DNA of 43,160 nt from an uncultured Lachnobacterium sp. (GTDB lineage Bacteria > Bacillota > Clostridia > Lachnospirales > Lachnospiraceae): the NCBI GenBank assembly GCA_937889225.1, contig CALAST010000040.1:1-43160 (forward strand), written 5' to 3'. Below the pieces are notes generated by a model, which did no database searches, had not been told where the DNA came from, and saw nothing but the letters and a program-made list of their open reading frames with translations. Shown here one piece after another: positions 33,980 to 42,672 of the stretch. The translations under genes and the position numbers were made by a program. The first letter of the stretch is position 1; the number at the start of each line of letters is the position of its first letter.

Positions 33980-34900
33980 CTACGTATAAGTTCCCATTTT
34001 ATTGCGAAGTATTTCCAAAAAGCTTCTGCTGCTCAATTTGCAGATTTTTACCACATCTGTGGAACGCATAATTCTTAATCTATCACCTACAAGCAAAGTC
34101 TCACATATATCTCCATCGCAACTAATGCCTGCTGTTTCATCTCTTTGATAACGTCTTGTTCCCAACTCTACTTCTATAATATCGTCAGCTGCCAAAACAA
34201 TACTCTTGGAATTTAAATTATGTGCATTAATCGGTGTCAAAACCAACATTTTTGCTTTTGGGTCAACAATCGGTCCTCCTGCTGATAAATTATATCCGGT
34301 TGTTCCTGTAGGGGTAGAAATAATAACTCCATCTGCCTCATAAGTTGTTAAAGGCTCTCCATTTACATAAATATGCAATCGCAAAATTGATAAATCTGCC
34401 GGGCGATGAATCACCAAATCATTCAATGCGGAATATTTTACCCATTCCCTTGCTTTTCTTTTGTTTATGCAATTCGTTTGCTTTTCGGAATTGGAACTTT
34501 TTTCTTTACTATTTCTTACAATAATCCCTTCCAACATCATACGTTCTTCTACCATAAATGTATCCGACATCAAACGGTCAATCGCAGTAAAAACCTTATC
34601 TTCTTTTACTTCACATAAATAGCCTAATGTTCCCATATTTATGCCAATCAGAGGAATGGCTCTATCATGTGTTCTTGTAGCTGCACGAATCAGCGTTCCA
34701 TCGCCACCCAACACCAACATGCATTCCGTATCATTTGGCATTTTAGAAAAATCAATGTCCTCACAATCTTTTATCTGCCCATTATCTTCACACAAAGATA
34801 TTACATTTCCACCCTTTTTTATGATATAGGATGCAATTTCCTTTGTTAACTTTAAATCTTTATCTTTATACGCATTGGTTACAATTGCAAATCTTTGCAT
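33980..34900 (-). CDS. nadK: NAD kinase
   Basis: Makes NADP from NAD with ATP or polyphosphate. The 306 residues have the hallmark LGGDGTLIRA near residue 64, GTLGYL and the later YEADGVIISTPTGTTGYNLSAGGPIV. An insertion of about 20-25 polar residues (around 137-160, rich in Lys, Ser and Asn) lies between the two strands that precede ALNDLVI; most NadK proteins lack it. It overlaps no neighbour but is only two bases from tlyA. Confidence 0.96.
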   Translation of the reverse strand: MQRFAIVTNAYKDKDLKLTKEIASYIIKKGGNVISLCEDNGQIKDCEDIDFSKMPNDTECMLVLGGDGTLIRAATRTHDRAIPLIGINMGTLGYLCEVKEDKVFTAIDRLMSDTFMVEERMMLEGIIVRNSKEKSSNSEKQTNCINKRKAREWVKYSALNDLVIHRPADLSILRLHIYVNGEPLTTYEADGVIISTPTGTTGYNLSAGGPIVDPKAKMLVLTPINAHNLNSKSIVLAADDIIEVELGTRRYQRDETAGISCDGDICETLLVGDRLRIMRSTDVVKICKLSSRSFLEILRNKMGTYT

Positions 34901-34902
34901 AT

Positions 34903-35706
34903 TTATCTATCCAGATTTCCATGTGCAGCTTCTACTGTTTTCTGAAAATCAACAGATTCCTCCTTTTTCGGATTATTATCTTTTTCAATATATATTAAAT
35001 ACTCAATATTTCCTTCCGGTCCTTTAATTGGAGAATATTCCAAATTTAATACCGAAAATCCATGTTCAAGACAAAATCGTATCATGGATTGCACAACTTC
35101 TTTGTGTACCTTTTTGTCCTTTACAACACCTTTTTTTCCTACTTTTTCCCGACCTGCTTCAAATTGTGGCTTAATCAGACAAACCATTTGCCCTTGTTCT
35201 TTCAATAACATTCTTACTGTCGGCAAAATCTTCGTTAAAGAAATAAAGGATACATCTGCTGATGCGAAATCAAGTAATTCTCCAATCTGCTCCGGTGTGA
35301 CATAACGAATGTTTGTCTTTTCCATACTTATGACACGTATATCATTTTGAAGTGTTTCATCTAATTGCTCATGTCCTACATCCACGGAATATACTTTTTT
35401 GGCACCATTTTGCAGCATACAATCCGTAAAACCTCCTGTAGATGCACCAATATCCATGCATACCTTATCCGTTAAATCAATCCCAAAATGTGTTATGGCC
35501 TTTTCTAACTTTAAACCTCCGCGGCTGACATATTTCAATGTCTCACCGCGAACTTCGATAGTGCAATCATCTTCAAGGACTGCACCTGCTTTTTCTGTTT
35601 TGTTATTATTTACATAAACCTGCCCTGCTTTAATCATGGCTTTTGCTTTTTCTCTCGATTTTGCCCATCCCTGCGTTACCATTAACACATCTAAACGTTC
35701 TTTCAT
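34903..35706 (-). CDS. tlyA: TlyA family rRNA 2'-O-methyltransferase
   Basis: A 267-residue methyltransferase that modifies rRNA (annotated historically as hemolysin). It has an N-terminal S4 RNA-binding domain (about 1-60), then an FtsJ-type SAM domain with DIGASTGGFTDCMLQNGA and SVDVGHEQL. It lies between dxs and nadK in the conserved order. The dxs-tlyA gap of 194 bases carries a palindromic repeat. Confidence 0.93.
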   Translation of the reverse strand: MKERLDVLMVTQGWAKSREKAKAMIKAGQVYVNNNKTEKAGAVLEDDCTIEVRGETLKYVSRGGLKLEKAITHFGIDLTDKVCMDIGASTGGFTDCMLQNGAKKVYSVDVGHEQLDETLQNDIRVISMEKTNIRYVTPEQIGELLDFASADVSFISLTKILPTVRMLLKEQGQMVCLIKPQFEAGREKVGKKGVVKDKKVHKEVVQSMIRFCLEHGFSVLNLEYSPIKGPEGNIEYLIYIEKDNNPKKEESVDFQKTVEAAHGNLDR

Positions 35707-35862
35707 ACTCTATTAAACAATTCTCCAATAACTATAATTTATTATTCCCCATTATGAGCAAATACTACTAAACTTTCTAAATCTAATTTTTGCAAATGTC
35801 AAGTAAATATTTATAATCGCATTTGTCCCTTGCCCATAATAAATATTATCTTCACTTACTTT

Positions 35863-35912
35863 AGTCAATCGGATATTCGCAATCCGCTTTCGCTACTTGC
35901 TCATAACCGAAT
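35863..35912 (-). repeat. Palindromic intergenic repeat at the dxs end
   Basis: AGTCAATCGGATATTCGCAA, TCCGCTTTCGCTACTTGCTC and ATAACCGAAT in sequence. The last three dxs codons and its stop lie inside the repeat. Read on the minus strand it ends in TTGACT, which could act as a -35 for tlyA, although the -10 is poor. Confidence 0.6.
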
Positions 35913-37757
35913 AGCTATCTTTTCTATAATCGCCTCTGCATCCAATCCAATAGCAGCTTTTAATTTCTCTACATTGCCGTGTTCCACATACATATTCGGA
36001 ATTGCAATTATCTGTACTTTGATATCCAGATTCTGCTCTTTTACAAATGCAGATACATGTTCTCCAAATCCGCCACTTACAATATTTTCTTCCATTGTGA
36101 CAAGCAAACTATGTTCTTCTGCTAAAGAAGAAATCATGTCTTTATCAAATGGCATTGCAAATCTGGCATTTACAATGGTAGCTGTAATGCCTTTTTCTTT
36201 TAATCCTTCTGCCACTTTTTCAGCCGTTTCTACCATGCTTCCAAGTGCCAAAAGTGCAATTTTCTCACCGGATTGAATGATTTCTGCTTTTCCATATACA
36301 ATCGGTGTTCTTGGTGTTTTCAATCCTTCATAGGCTGTGCCTCTTGGGTAACGTACCGCAATCGGTCTGTCATATTCTGTGGCAAATTTCAGCATATCTG
36401 CTAATTCCCATTTATTTTTTGGTGCCATAATAGTCATATTTGGAATGGAAGATAAATACGAAATATCATAAATACCCTGATGTGTTTCTCCATCACTTCC
36501 AACCAAACCGGCTCTGTCTATTGCAAAAACGACAGGAAGGTTTTGGATACAAACATCATGCAGCACCTGGTCATATGCTCGCTGTAAAAAGGAAGAATAG
36601 ACTGCAAATACCGGTTTTAATTCTGCCTTTGCCAAGCCTGCTGCAAATGTGACTGCATGCTGTTCTGCAATTCCCACATCAAAAAATCGATTTGGATATA
36701 ATTTTGCAAAACGACCAAGCCCTGTCCCTTCTGACATTGCTGCTGTAATTGTTACTATTTTTTCATTTTCTTCTGCTAATGCACATAGTGCCGAAGAAAC
36801 CGTATCGGTATACGTTGCTTTTTCTTTTTTCTTTAAAGGAATACCCGTAGCAATATCAAACGGCTCCGTTCCATGGAAACGTGCCGGATATTTTTCTGCC
36901 GGTGGATAGCCTTTTCCTTTTTCTGTCATCACATGCACAAGCACCGGACCATCCACGCGTTTTGCTTCATGGAAAACCTGCACCATTTCTTTAATATTGC
37001 TTCCATCTACCGGACCTAAATAAATAAGCCCCATTTCTTCAAATAACATTCCCGGAATAAATAACTGCTTAATACCGCTTTTGGCATTGCGAATGCTTCT
37101 TACAATTCGGTCTCCATATCCCGGAATTTTACTTAAAGAATTCATTACATCGGATTTCAATTCTCGATAAGCATCTGTCGTTCGGAAACTGGAAAGATAT
37201 TTGCTCATTCCACCTACATTTTCGGAAATGGACATATTATTATCATTCAAAATAATAATAAAATTAGTTTTTAAATGGGAAGCATTATTTAATGCCTCAA
37301 ATGCCATTCCGCCCGTCAAAGAACCATCACCGATAACTGATACCACATGATAATCTTCTCCTGTCAACTCTCTTGCCGCTGCAAGACCAAGCCCTGCCGA
37401 AATGGATGTGGAACTATGACCTGTATTAAAACAATCACATTCACTTTCATTTATTTTCGGAAAGCCACTTAATCCGCCATACTGACGTAATGTATCAAAC
37501 TCATCTTTTCTTCCGGTTAAAATCTTATGAGTATAAGACTGATGCCCTACATCCCAAATGATTTTATCCTTTGGCAAATCAAATGCAATATGAAGTGCCA
37601 TCGTAAGCTCTACCACGCCTAAATTTGAAGCAAGATGTCCACCTGTTTTTGAAATATGTTCCAATAAAAATGTACGGATTTCCTGTCTCAGGTCATAAAT
37701 ATCTTCTTCTGCTAATTTTTTTATATCATTTTCTTTTTGTATATAATCTAAAATCAT
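35901..37757 (-). CDS. dxs: 1-deoxy-D-xylulose-5-phosphate synthase
   Basis: Thiamine-diphosphate enzyme that joins pyruvate and glyceraldehyde-3-phosphate, the first step of the MEP isoprenoid pathway. The 618 residues match the family length. The ThDP motif is GDGSLTGGMAFEALNNASH, with the early KTGGHLASNLG and DVGHQSY. The transketolase-like second half has VYSSFLQRAYDQVLHD and AIDRAGLVGSDGETHQG. ispA upstream uses the pathway's C5 units. The last residues, IRL, come from the palindromic repeat. Confidence 0.97.
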   Translation of the reverse strand: MILDYIQKENDIKKLAEEDIYDLRQEIRTFLLEHISKTGGHLASNLGVVELTMALHIAFDLPKDKIIWDVGHQSYTHKILTGRKDEFDTLRQYGGLSGFPKINESECDCFNTGHSSTSISAGLGLAAARELTGEDYHVVSVIGDGSLTGGMAFEALNNASHLKTNFIIILNDNNMSISENVGGMSKYLSSFRTTDAYRELKSDVMNSLSKIPGYGDRIVRSIRNAKSGIKQLFIPGMLFEEMGLIYLGPVDGSNIKEMVQVFHEAKRVDGPVLVHVMTEKGKGYPPAEKYPARFHGTEPFDIATGIPLKKKEKATYTDTVSSALCALAEENEKIVTITAAMSEGTGLGRFAKLYPNRFFDVGIAEQHAVTFAAGLAKAELKPVFAVYSSFLQRAYDQVLHDVCIQNLPVVFAIDRAGLVGSDGETHQGIYDISYLSSIPNMTIMAPKNKWELADMLKFATEYDRPIAVRYPRGTAYEGLKTPRTPIVYGKAEIIQSGEKIALLALGSMVETAEKVAEGLKEKGITATIVNARFAMPFDKDMISSLAEEHSLLVTMEENIVSGGFGEHVSAFVKEQNLDIKVQIIAIPNMYVEHGNVEKLKAAIGLDAEAIIEKIAIRL

Positions 37758-37805
37758 GTCAATTCCATTACTGAAAATTTATAAAAGTATCCATTCTTTG
37801 ATAGA

Positions 37806-37811
37806 ATTATA
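37806..37811 (-). promoter_or_regulatory. Possible dxs -10 element
   Basis: TATAAT on the minus strand about 50 bases before the dxs start, without a clear -35. An alternative promoter at 37927-37956 uses the repeat-derived TTGACT. Confidence 0.35.
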
Positions 37812-37926
37812 ATATCAGTAATTTGCTCCTTCTTTTATATTTACCCTGTGTATTCTGCTCGGTTCTTGCTATTTTTTCTTAGCATCCCATTTAGCCGAAC
37901 TACTATCTGCATTACATGACCGATTT

Positions 37927-37956
37927 ATAATAGTCAAATGAATATTTTCAAGTCAA
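37927..37956 (-). promoter_or_regulatory. Repeat-derived dxs promoter candidate
   Basis: TTGACT at the end of the palindromic repeat (37951-37956), an 18-base spacer and TATTAT (37927-37932), minus strand, upstream of dxs. Confidence 0.4.
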
Positions 37957-38000
37957 GCGGATATTCGCAATCCGCTTTCGCTGCTTGCTCATAAGCGAAT
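37951..38000 (-). repeat. Palindromic intergenic repeat at the ispA end
   Basis: AAGCGGAT and ATCCGCTT form a perfect eight-pair stem around ATTCGCA, followed by CGCTGCTTGCTCATAAGCGA. The best-paired member of the family; it begins at the ispA stop. Confidence 0.65.
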
Positions 38001-38896
38001 CAATTTCTCCTACTTACCAAATATAAAATCAACTGTTCCAAATAATCATCTTTTTGCGGCAATTCTTTTAATAATAAAATTGCCTCTTTTGATAAGTCTT
38101 CCACATCCTGCTTTGACTTATCCAACCCTTCAAAAGTTACATAAGTAACTTTTTGATTTTTTGCATCGCTGCCAATTGGTTTTCCAAGTTCTTCAAATGA
38201 ACTTGTTACATCTAAAATATCATCCTGTATCTGGAATGCCAAACCTACTTTGGTTGCGATTACTTCTATTTTCTTAACCTCATCGATTGATGCACCTGCT
38301 AAAATCGCACCAATCATCATAGACGATTCTAATAATGCAGCAGTTTTATTGCGATGAATATAATCCAGACGTTCTTTTGTGATTTTTCCCACCTCCATCG
38401 CTTCTGATTCAATATCTACTACCTGACCGCCAATCATTCCATATACGCCCGCTTTTTTTGCCAAAACCTGCAACGCTTTTCCAATATTTGGATTTTGCGG
38501 CTCTACATCAAATGCAGTTGTCGCTGTTTCAAACGCAAGATTTAATAATGCATCACCTGCCAAAATTCCCATTGTTTCACCATAAACAGCATGCGTTGTC
38601 TTTTTGCCTCTGCGATATTCATCGTTGTCCATTGCCGGAAGGTCATCATGTACCAAAGAATATGTATGAATCATTTCCATAGCCGCCATAAATGGCTTAA
38701 TCACGTCACCTGTTCCGCCAAACATCTCATAGGTTTCTTTCATTAACATCGGGCGGATTCTTTTTCCGCCTGCTAAAAGGCTATAATTTATGGCTTCTAA
38801 AATTGTTTTCTGCAATCCTTCTTCTTTTAAAAGATATTCTTCTAATACGCTGTTTACAGCTTCTGCTTTTTCGGCAATGCGGTCTTTCATATTCAT
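38000..38896 (-). CDS. ispA: Polyprenyl synthetase (farnesyl-diphosphate-synthase type)
   Basis: Condenses isopentenyl diphosphate units into farnesyl or geranyl diphosphate for quinone, peptidoglycan-carrier and other isoprenoids. The 298 residues have both aspartate-rich metal sites: HDDLPAMDNDEYRRG and QIQDDILDV, plus GGKRIRPML. It shares one base with the xseB stop (TAATG), and dxs follows downstream, so precursor and product genes are grouped. Confidence 0.95.
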   Translation of the reverse strand: MNMKDRIAEKAEAVNSVLEEYLLKEEGLQKTILEAINYSLLAGGKRIRPMLMKETYEMFGGTGDVIKPFMAAMEMIHTYSLVHDDLPAMDNDEYRRGKKTTHAVYGETMGILAGDALLNLAFETATTAFDVEPQNPNIGKALQVLAKKAGVYGMIGGQVVDIESEAMEVGKITKERLDYIHRNKTAALLESSMMIGAILAGASIDEVKKIEVIATKVGLAFQIQDDILDVTSSFEELGKPIGSDAKNQKVTYVTFEGLDKSKQDVEDLSKEAILLLKELPQKDDYLEQLILYLVSRRN

Positions 38897-39105
38897 TAGA
38901 ATTCCTCCAGATTTCCTTCTTCATTCATGACAAGCATGGCTTTTTCCATCTTATCTAACATACTGTTTGCTTCTTTTATTTCTTCTAAGCCGGTTTTATA
39001 CAATTCAAATGATTCCTCTAATGTAACTTCACCGGCTTCCATTTTCTCAATAATTTCTTCTATATACTCAAAACGTTTTTCCAAAGATATTTCTTTCTTA
39101 GGCAT
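38896..39105 (-). CDS. xseB: Exodeoxyribonuclease VII small subunit
   Basis: A 69-residue helical subunit of exonuclease VII, which degrades single-stranded DNA. The conserved SLEKRFEYIEEIIEKMEAGEVTLEES and LYKTGLEEI segments are visible. It overlaps xseA by eight bases, so the two are coupled. Confidence 0.95.
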   Translation of the reverse strand: MPKKEISLEKRFEYIEEIIEKMEAGEVTLEESFELYKTGLEEIKEANSMLDKMEKAMLVMNEEGNLEEF

Positions 39106-40303
39106 GCTGTTTCGCCTCCGTTACTACTGCTTTTAATGCTCCATCTGCTAAATGAACTAAGATTACATCATCTGCTTTTACCATTTCCACACTTTGCAAA
39201 GCACCTTTTTCTTCCACTTCTACGTAAGCATATCCCTTGCTGATTTTCTTTGCCGGGGAATATCCTTCCAATGTTCTTGCAAGAAGCATAAGACGATGTC
39301 TTTTTTGTTGAAGCTGCCATTGCATCTTCTCCATTATTTTTTCTTCATATTCCATCAAGCGTCTTCTGTTTTCATTCAAACGATTTTTCGGACTTAAATA
39401 GGTCAATTTGGTATTCTGATGTGCAAGATACTCTCTTTTTCTTTCTAATTTTGCATGCATACAGCGATTCAAACGCATTTGTTTTTCTCTTAAACTCTGT
39501 ATAAACAAGCTGTAATCAAAAATTGCAAGCTCCGCAGCTGCTGAAGGCGTAGGTGCTCTCAAATCGGACACAAAATCTGCAATTGTCCAGTCCACTTCAT
39601 GTCCTACGGCTGAAATTACCGGAATACTGCAATCAAAAATTGCACGAGCAACCATTTCTTCATTAAATGCCCATAGGTCTTCGATAGAGCCACCGCCACG
39701 ACCTACAATAATCACATCTACTCCGATAAATTCTAATGCACGAATTCCGTTTACAATGCTTTCCTTCGCTCCATCGCCCTGTACAAGTGCCGGATATAAA
39801 ATCAACTGCACATAGGGATTCCTTCTAGCCGCAATATTTCGAATATCCTGAATCGCTGCACCTGTGGGTGCTGTCACAATTCCTACCCGTTTTGCAAATT
39901 TTGGAATCGGCTGCTTATATTCCGGGGCAAACATGCCCATTTCTTCTAATTCTTTTTTTAATGCCTCAAATTGAAGATATAGATTTCCTGCACCTTCTAA
40001 TTCAATTTCCCTTGCATAAATCTGATACTTGCCATCACGCTCATAAACCTCAATAGAACCGGTAACAACCACGTTATCGCCCTCTTTCATATGGAACTGC
40101 AATCCTCGTCTGTTTCCTGCGAACATAATGGCGTTCATCGTTCCGGTTTTATCTTTCAGCGTAAAATAAATATGTCCACTCGAATGATATTTGCAATTCG
40201 ACACTTCTCCTTTTACAGAAATCTGCCTCAACAAAAAATCTTGCGAAAACATATTTTTGATATAATTATTTACCTGACCAACGGAATAAACATTTTTTAA
40301 CAT
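39098..40303 (-). CDS. xseA: Exodeoxyribonuclease VII large subunit
   Basis: Catalytic subunit of exonuclease VII, 401 residues. The N-terminal OB-fold opens YSVGQVNNYIKNMF and has ISVKGEVSNCKYHSSGHIYF. The nuclease core has GIVTAPTGAAIQDI, IIVGRGGGSIEDLWAFN and SAVGHEVDWTIADFVSDLRAPTP. A coiled C-terminal part follows. It overlaps nusB by seven bases and xseB by eight. Confidence 0.96.
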   Translation of the reverse strand: MLKNVYSVGQVNNYIKNMFSQDFLLRQISVKGEVSNCKYHSSGHIYFTLKDKTGTMNAIMFAGNRRGLQFHMKEGDNVVVTGSIEVYERDGKYQIYAREIELEGAGNLYLQFEALKKELEEMGMFAPEYKQPIPKFAKRVGIVTAPTGAAIQDIRNIAARRNPYVQLILYPALVQGDGAKESIVNGIRALEFIGVDVIIVGRGGGSIEDLWAFNEEMVARAIFDCSIPVISAVGHEVDWTIADFVSDLRAPTPSAAAELAIFDYSLFIQSLREKQMRLNRCMHAKLERKREYLAHQNTKLTYLSPKNRLNENRRRLMEYEEKIMEKMQWQLQQKRHRLMLLARTLEGYSPAKKISKGYAYVEVEEKGALQSVEMVKADDVILVHLADGALKAVVTEAKQHA

Positions 40304-40695
40304 ACAAATTTCGCCAATACTCCATTTACAAAAGATGCAGAATCATCTGTTCCATATTGTTTTGCAAGTTCTACTGCTTCATTAATGGCAACTTTATCCG
40401 GAATATTTTCTTCATATTTGATTTCATATACTGCAAGACGTAAAATTGCCAAATCCATTTTTGACATACGTGTTGTCTTCCATCCTTTTGTGCAAGCATT
40501 AATCGCTTCGTCAATTTCCGTAATCTTAGAAAAAATTTCACTACATTTCCGACTGATATATGAAATATCTGATTCTTTCAAATCTTCTAAATCTTCCATA
40601 TATAAATCCAACTGTTCCTGCAACCCATCTTCCTCATGAAAATCTATGCGGAACAAGATTCTAAAAACATTTTCTCTTAACTCGCGTCTGGTCAT
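40297..40695 (-). CDS. nusB: Transcription antitermination factor NusB
   Basis: A 132-residue all-helical factor that, with NusE, binds boxA RNA during rRNA transcription. It has MTRRELRENVFRILFRIDF at the start and a conserved helix with DKVAINEAVELAKQYGTDDSASFVNGVLA. It heads the run nusB-xseA-xseB-ispA, with GAAAGGAA before the ATG. Confidence 0.95.
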   Translation of the reverse strand: MTRRELRENVFRILFRIDFHEEDGLQEQLDLYMEDLEDLKESDISYISRKCSEIFSKITEIDEAINACTKGWKTTRMSKMDLAILRLAVYEIKYEENIPDKVAINEAVELAKQYGTDDSASFVNGVLAKFVC

Positions 40696-40743
40696 ATTAT
40701 TATTCCTTTCTATTTTTCATCACTCACCTTAAATATATATATA

Positions 40744-40775
40744 AAATAGGGAACTTTCTTGATTCATTTAATATG
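40744..40775. repeat. Short repeat shared with 266-298
   Basis: AAATAGGGAACTTTCTTGAT and TCATTTAATATG, matching the 3' end of argH over about 32 bases with small gaps. It lies about 50 bases upstream of nusB. Confidence 0.5.
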
Positions 40776-40813
40776 AGAGATTACTTATTCTATATTCAAA
40801 TCCTATATCATAA

Positions 40814-40847
40814 AATAAAGAGTGTCAACAGAAAGACACTCTTTATT
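40814..40847 (-). terminator. Terminator of the Asp23-family gene
   Basis: AATAAAGAGTGTC (40814-40826) and GACACTCTTTATT (40835-40847) form a perfect 13-pair stem. On the minus strand TTATGA follows the terminal TTTATT. Confidence 0.85.
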
Positions 40848-40901
40848 ATACTACGTTATAAACAAAAATTCACGAAAATTATTTTCTATAACGAATTTTT
40901 C

Positions 40902-41276
40902 TTAGTTTTCTTCCATATCAACGCTTACTACACGAACATTGATAATTGCAACATTAAGTCCTGTCATGTTTTCAACCGATGTTTTGATTTTTTCCTGTAC
41001 TTTTGTAGTAACATCCGGAATTGCATAACCGTAAGCAATATTGATAGCTACATCTACTTTGATTTCTTCGTCTAAAACTTCTACCTGAATTCCTTTGGAA
41101 AGATTTTTCATGCCAAGTTTGCTAACGATTTCATTTGTAATGTTTCCATGCATAGAGCTAACACCTTCTACTTCAGTTGCAGCAAGTGCTGCAATAATCG
41201 CAACTACTTCTTCGGAAACTCTTACATCTCCTAATTCATCTGCTTTTATTTTAATTGCTGTATTATTTTCTGCCAC
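40902..41276 (-). CDS. Asp23/Gls24 family envelope-stress-related protein
   Basis: A 124-residue Asp23/Gls24 protein, a family of abundant, membrane-associated or cytosolic proteins linked to envelope stress. It has GDVRVSEEVVAIIAALAATEVEGVSSM and the middle VEVLDEEIKVDVAINIAYGYAIPDV. It starts at GTG, after AAGGAGG; no ATG fits. A copy next to nusB is common in Clostridia. No AmaP-type partner is visible here. Confidence 0.9.
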   Translation of the reverse strand: MAENNTAIKIKADELGDVRVSEEVVAIIAALAATEVEGVSSMHGNITNEIVSKLGMKNLSKGIQVEVLDEEIKVDVAINIAYGYAIPDVTTKVQEKIKTSVENMTGLNVAIINVRVVSVDMEEN

Positions 41277-41307
41277 GATAATACCTCCTTGGTTATATTC
41301 TTTCTCT

Positions 41308-41336
41308 ATTATAACAGATTATACCTATTTTGGAAA
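41308..41336 (-). promoter_or_regulatory. Asp23-gene promoter
   Basis: Minus strand: TTTCCA (41331-41336), a 17-base spacer, then TATAAT (41308-41313) preceded by TG in TGTTATAAT. Confidence 0.6.
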
Positions 41337-41370
41337 TAGAAATTTTAAATAGCATAAACAAATACAACAA

Positions 41371-41402
41371 AAACGCTGTAAATACGAATATTTACAGCGT
41401 TT
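41371..41402. terminator. glgCD terminator
   Basis: AAACGCTGTAAATA and TATTTACAGCGTTT form a perfect 14-pair stem with a CGAA loop, extended by outer AAACAAA/TTTGTTT. It lies between glgD and the Asp23 gene. Positions 41441-41523, just after glgD, hold a weaker imperfect stem near GATTCATGC and no gene. Confidence 0.8.
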
Positions 41403-41523
41403 TGTTTATCTATGCTTTATTTGCACATATTATACCATAAAGGCATATGTTCTCACTAGATTCATGCTTCGCCTTTGGCTTGCATTCATCACACCGTAGG
41501 CGTCCCTTTGAGAAGTGTTCACA

Positions 41524-42672
41524 TTATACAGTTTGTTTCTTAGAAACATATACCTGGAAAGAATCTGTTCCTGATAAAGCTTTACCATCTGTGATAGTAA
41601 CATCTTTGTCAGTAATTACATATTCTACGCTTGCATTTTCGCCAATTACAGTATCCTGCATTAATACACAGTTTTTAACTTTAGCGCCTTTCTTAACTTT
41701 AACGCCACGGAAAAGAATACTGTTTTCAACTTCACCTTCAATTACACAGCCGTCAGCAGCCATAACGTTAGCTACTTTAGCACCTTTGATATATCTGGTT
41801 GGGTTGTCATCACGAATCTTGGTGTAAACCTGTCCTGGTCCAAATAAACCATCTAAGTTTTCATCAGCAAGTAATTTCATATTTTCATCGAAATAGCTCT
41901 TCATATCATGGATGTAAGCAACATATCCATCATAGCAGTAAGCCTGTACGTTTAATGTATCAATCTGTGGAGCAATTACATCACGTTCGAAGCATGTAAA
42001 TCCCAGAACATATGCTTCATCAACTAACTTAACTAAAAGTTCACGTTCCATAACATAAATGTTCATAGCATAATTTACAACGCCATCTTCTTTAGAGTTG
42101 ATAAGAATTTGTGATATACGGTTTCCATCTAAATTGAATGTGTAATATAAATCATTGTTTGTTCCTAAAGGTTTTTTGAATGTAGCCGGAATTTCTGCTT
42201 TACGATATACAGCGGTCACATCAGCACCACTCTTAACGTGTTTTGCTAATAAATCAGCAAAGTCAAAGTTTACTACGTTGTTTGAATCTGCCAATACAAC
42301 ATATTTTTCTTTCTGTTCTACTAAAAAGCCTTTGATGCTTTCTAATGCTTCTACACGTCCGTTATAAACTTTTACTTCTTTCTGTGCAAATGGAGGAATG
42401 ATATTTAAACCGCCATTTTTACGAGCTAAGTCCCATTCACGACCGGAACCAAGGTGATCCATAAGTGAAAGGTAATTTTCACGAGCAATTAAAGAAATGT
42501 TATCAATTCCTGCACGAGCCATGCTGGAAATCAAAAAGTCTACTACACGGTAACGGCTTGCAAATGGAATAGAAGCCATTAATCTTTCGGTTACCAATTC
42601 AGGAACTAATCCATCGTAACTGTTAGGAAAAATAATGCCTAACGCCTGATTGTTTGTAATTGTGTTTAGCAT
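41524..42672 (-). CDS. glgD: GlgD subunit of ADP-glucose pyrophosphorylase
   Basis: A 382-residue homologue of GlgC that in Firmicutes is a regulatory or weakly active partner in making ADP-glucose for glycogen. The nucleotidyltransferase part begins ALGIIFPNSYDGLVPELVTERLMASIPFASRYRVVDF; the catalytic GlgC signature GGxGxRLxxLT is degenerate, as in GlgD. The C-terminal part is a left-handed beta-helix with hexapeptide repeats (CVIEGEVENSILFRGVKVKKGA). Its start overlaps the glgC stop by seven bases. GGAGGGAG lies upstream. Confidence 0.94.
   Translation of the reverse strand: MLNTITNNQALGIIFPNSYDGLVPELVTERLMASIPFASRYRVVDFLISSMARAGIDNISLIARENYLSLMDHLGSGREWDLARKNGGLNIIPPFAQKEVKVYNGRVEALESIKGFLVEQKEKYVVLADSNNVVNFDFADLLAKHVKSGADVTAVYRKAEIPATFKKPLGTNNDLYYTFNLDGNRISQILINSKEDGVVNYAMNIYVMERELLVKLVDEAYVLGFTCFERDVIAPQIDTLNVQAYCYDGYVAYIHDMKSYFDENMKLLADENLDGLFGPGQVYTKIRDDNPTRYIKGAKVANVMAADGCVIEGEVENSILFRGVKVKKGAKVKNCVLMQDTVIGENASVEYVITDKDVTITDGKALSGTDSFQVYVSKKQTV

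Noticed and set aside
41441..41520. Stem-loop just after glgD as a terminator
   Set aside because: The stem is imperfect with no T-run; the perfect 14-pair stem at 41371-41402 is a better terminator.
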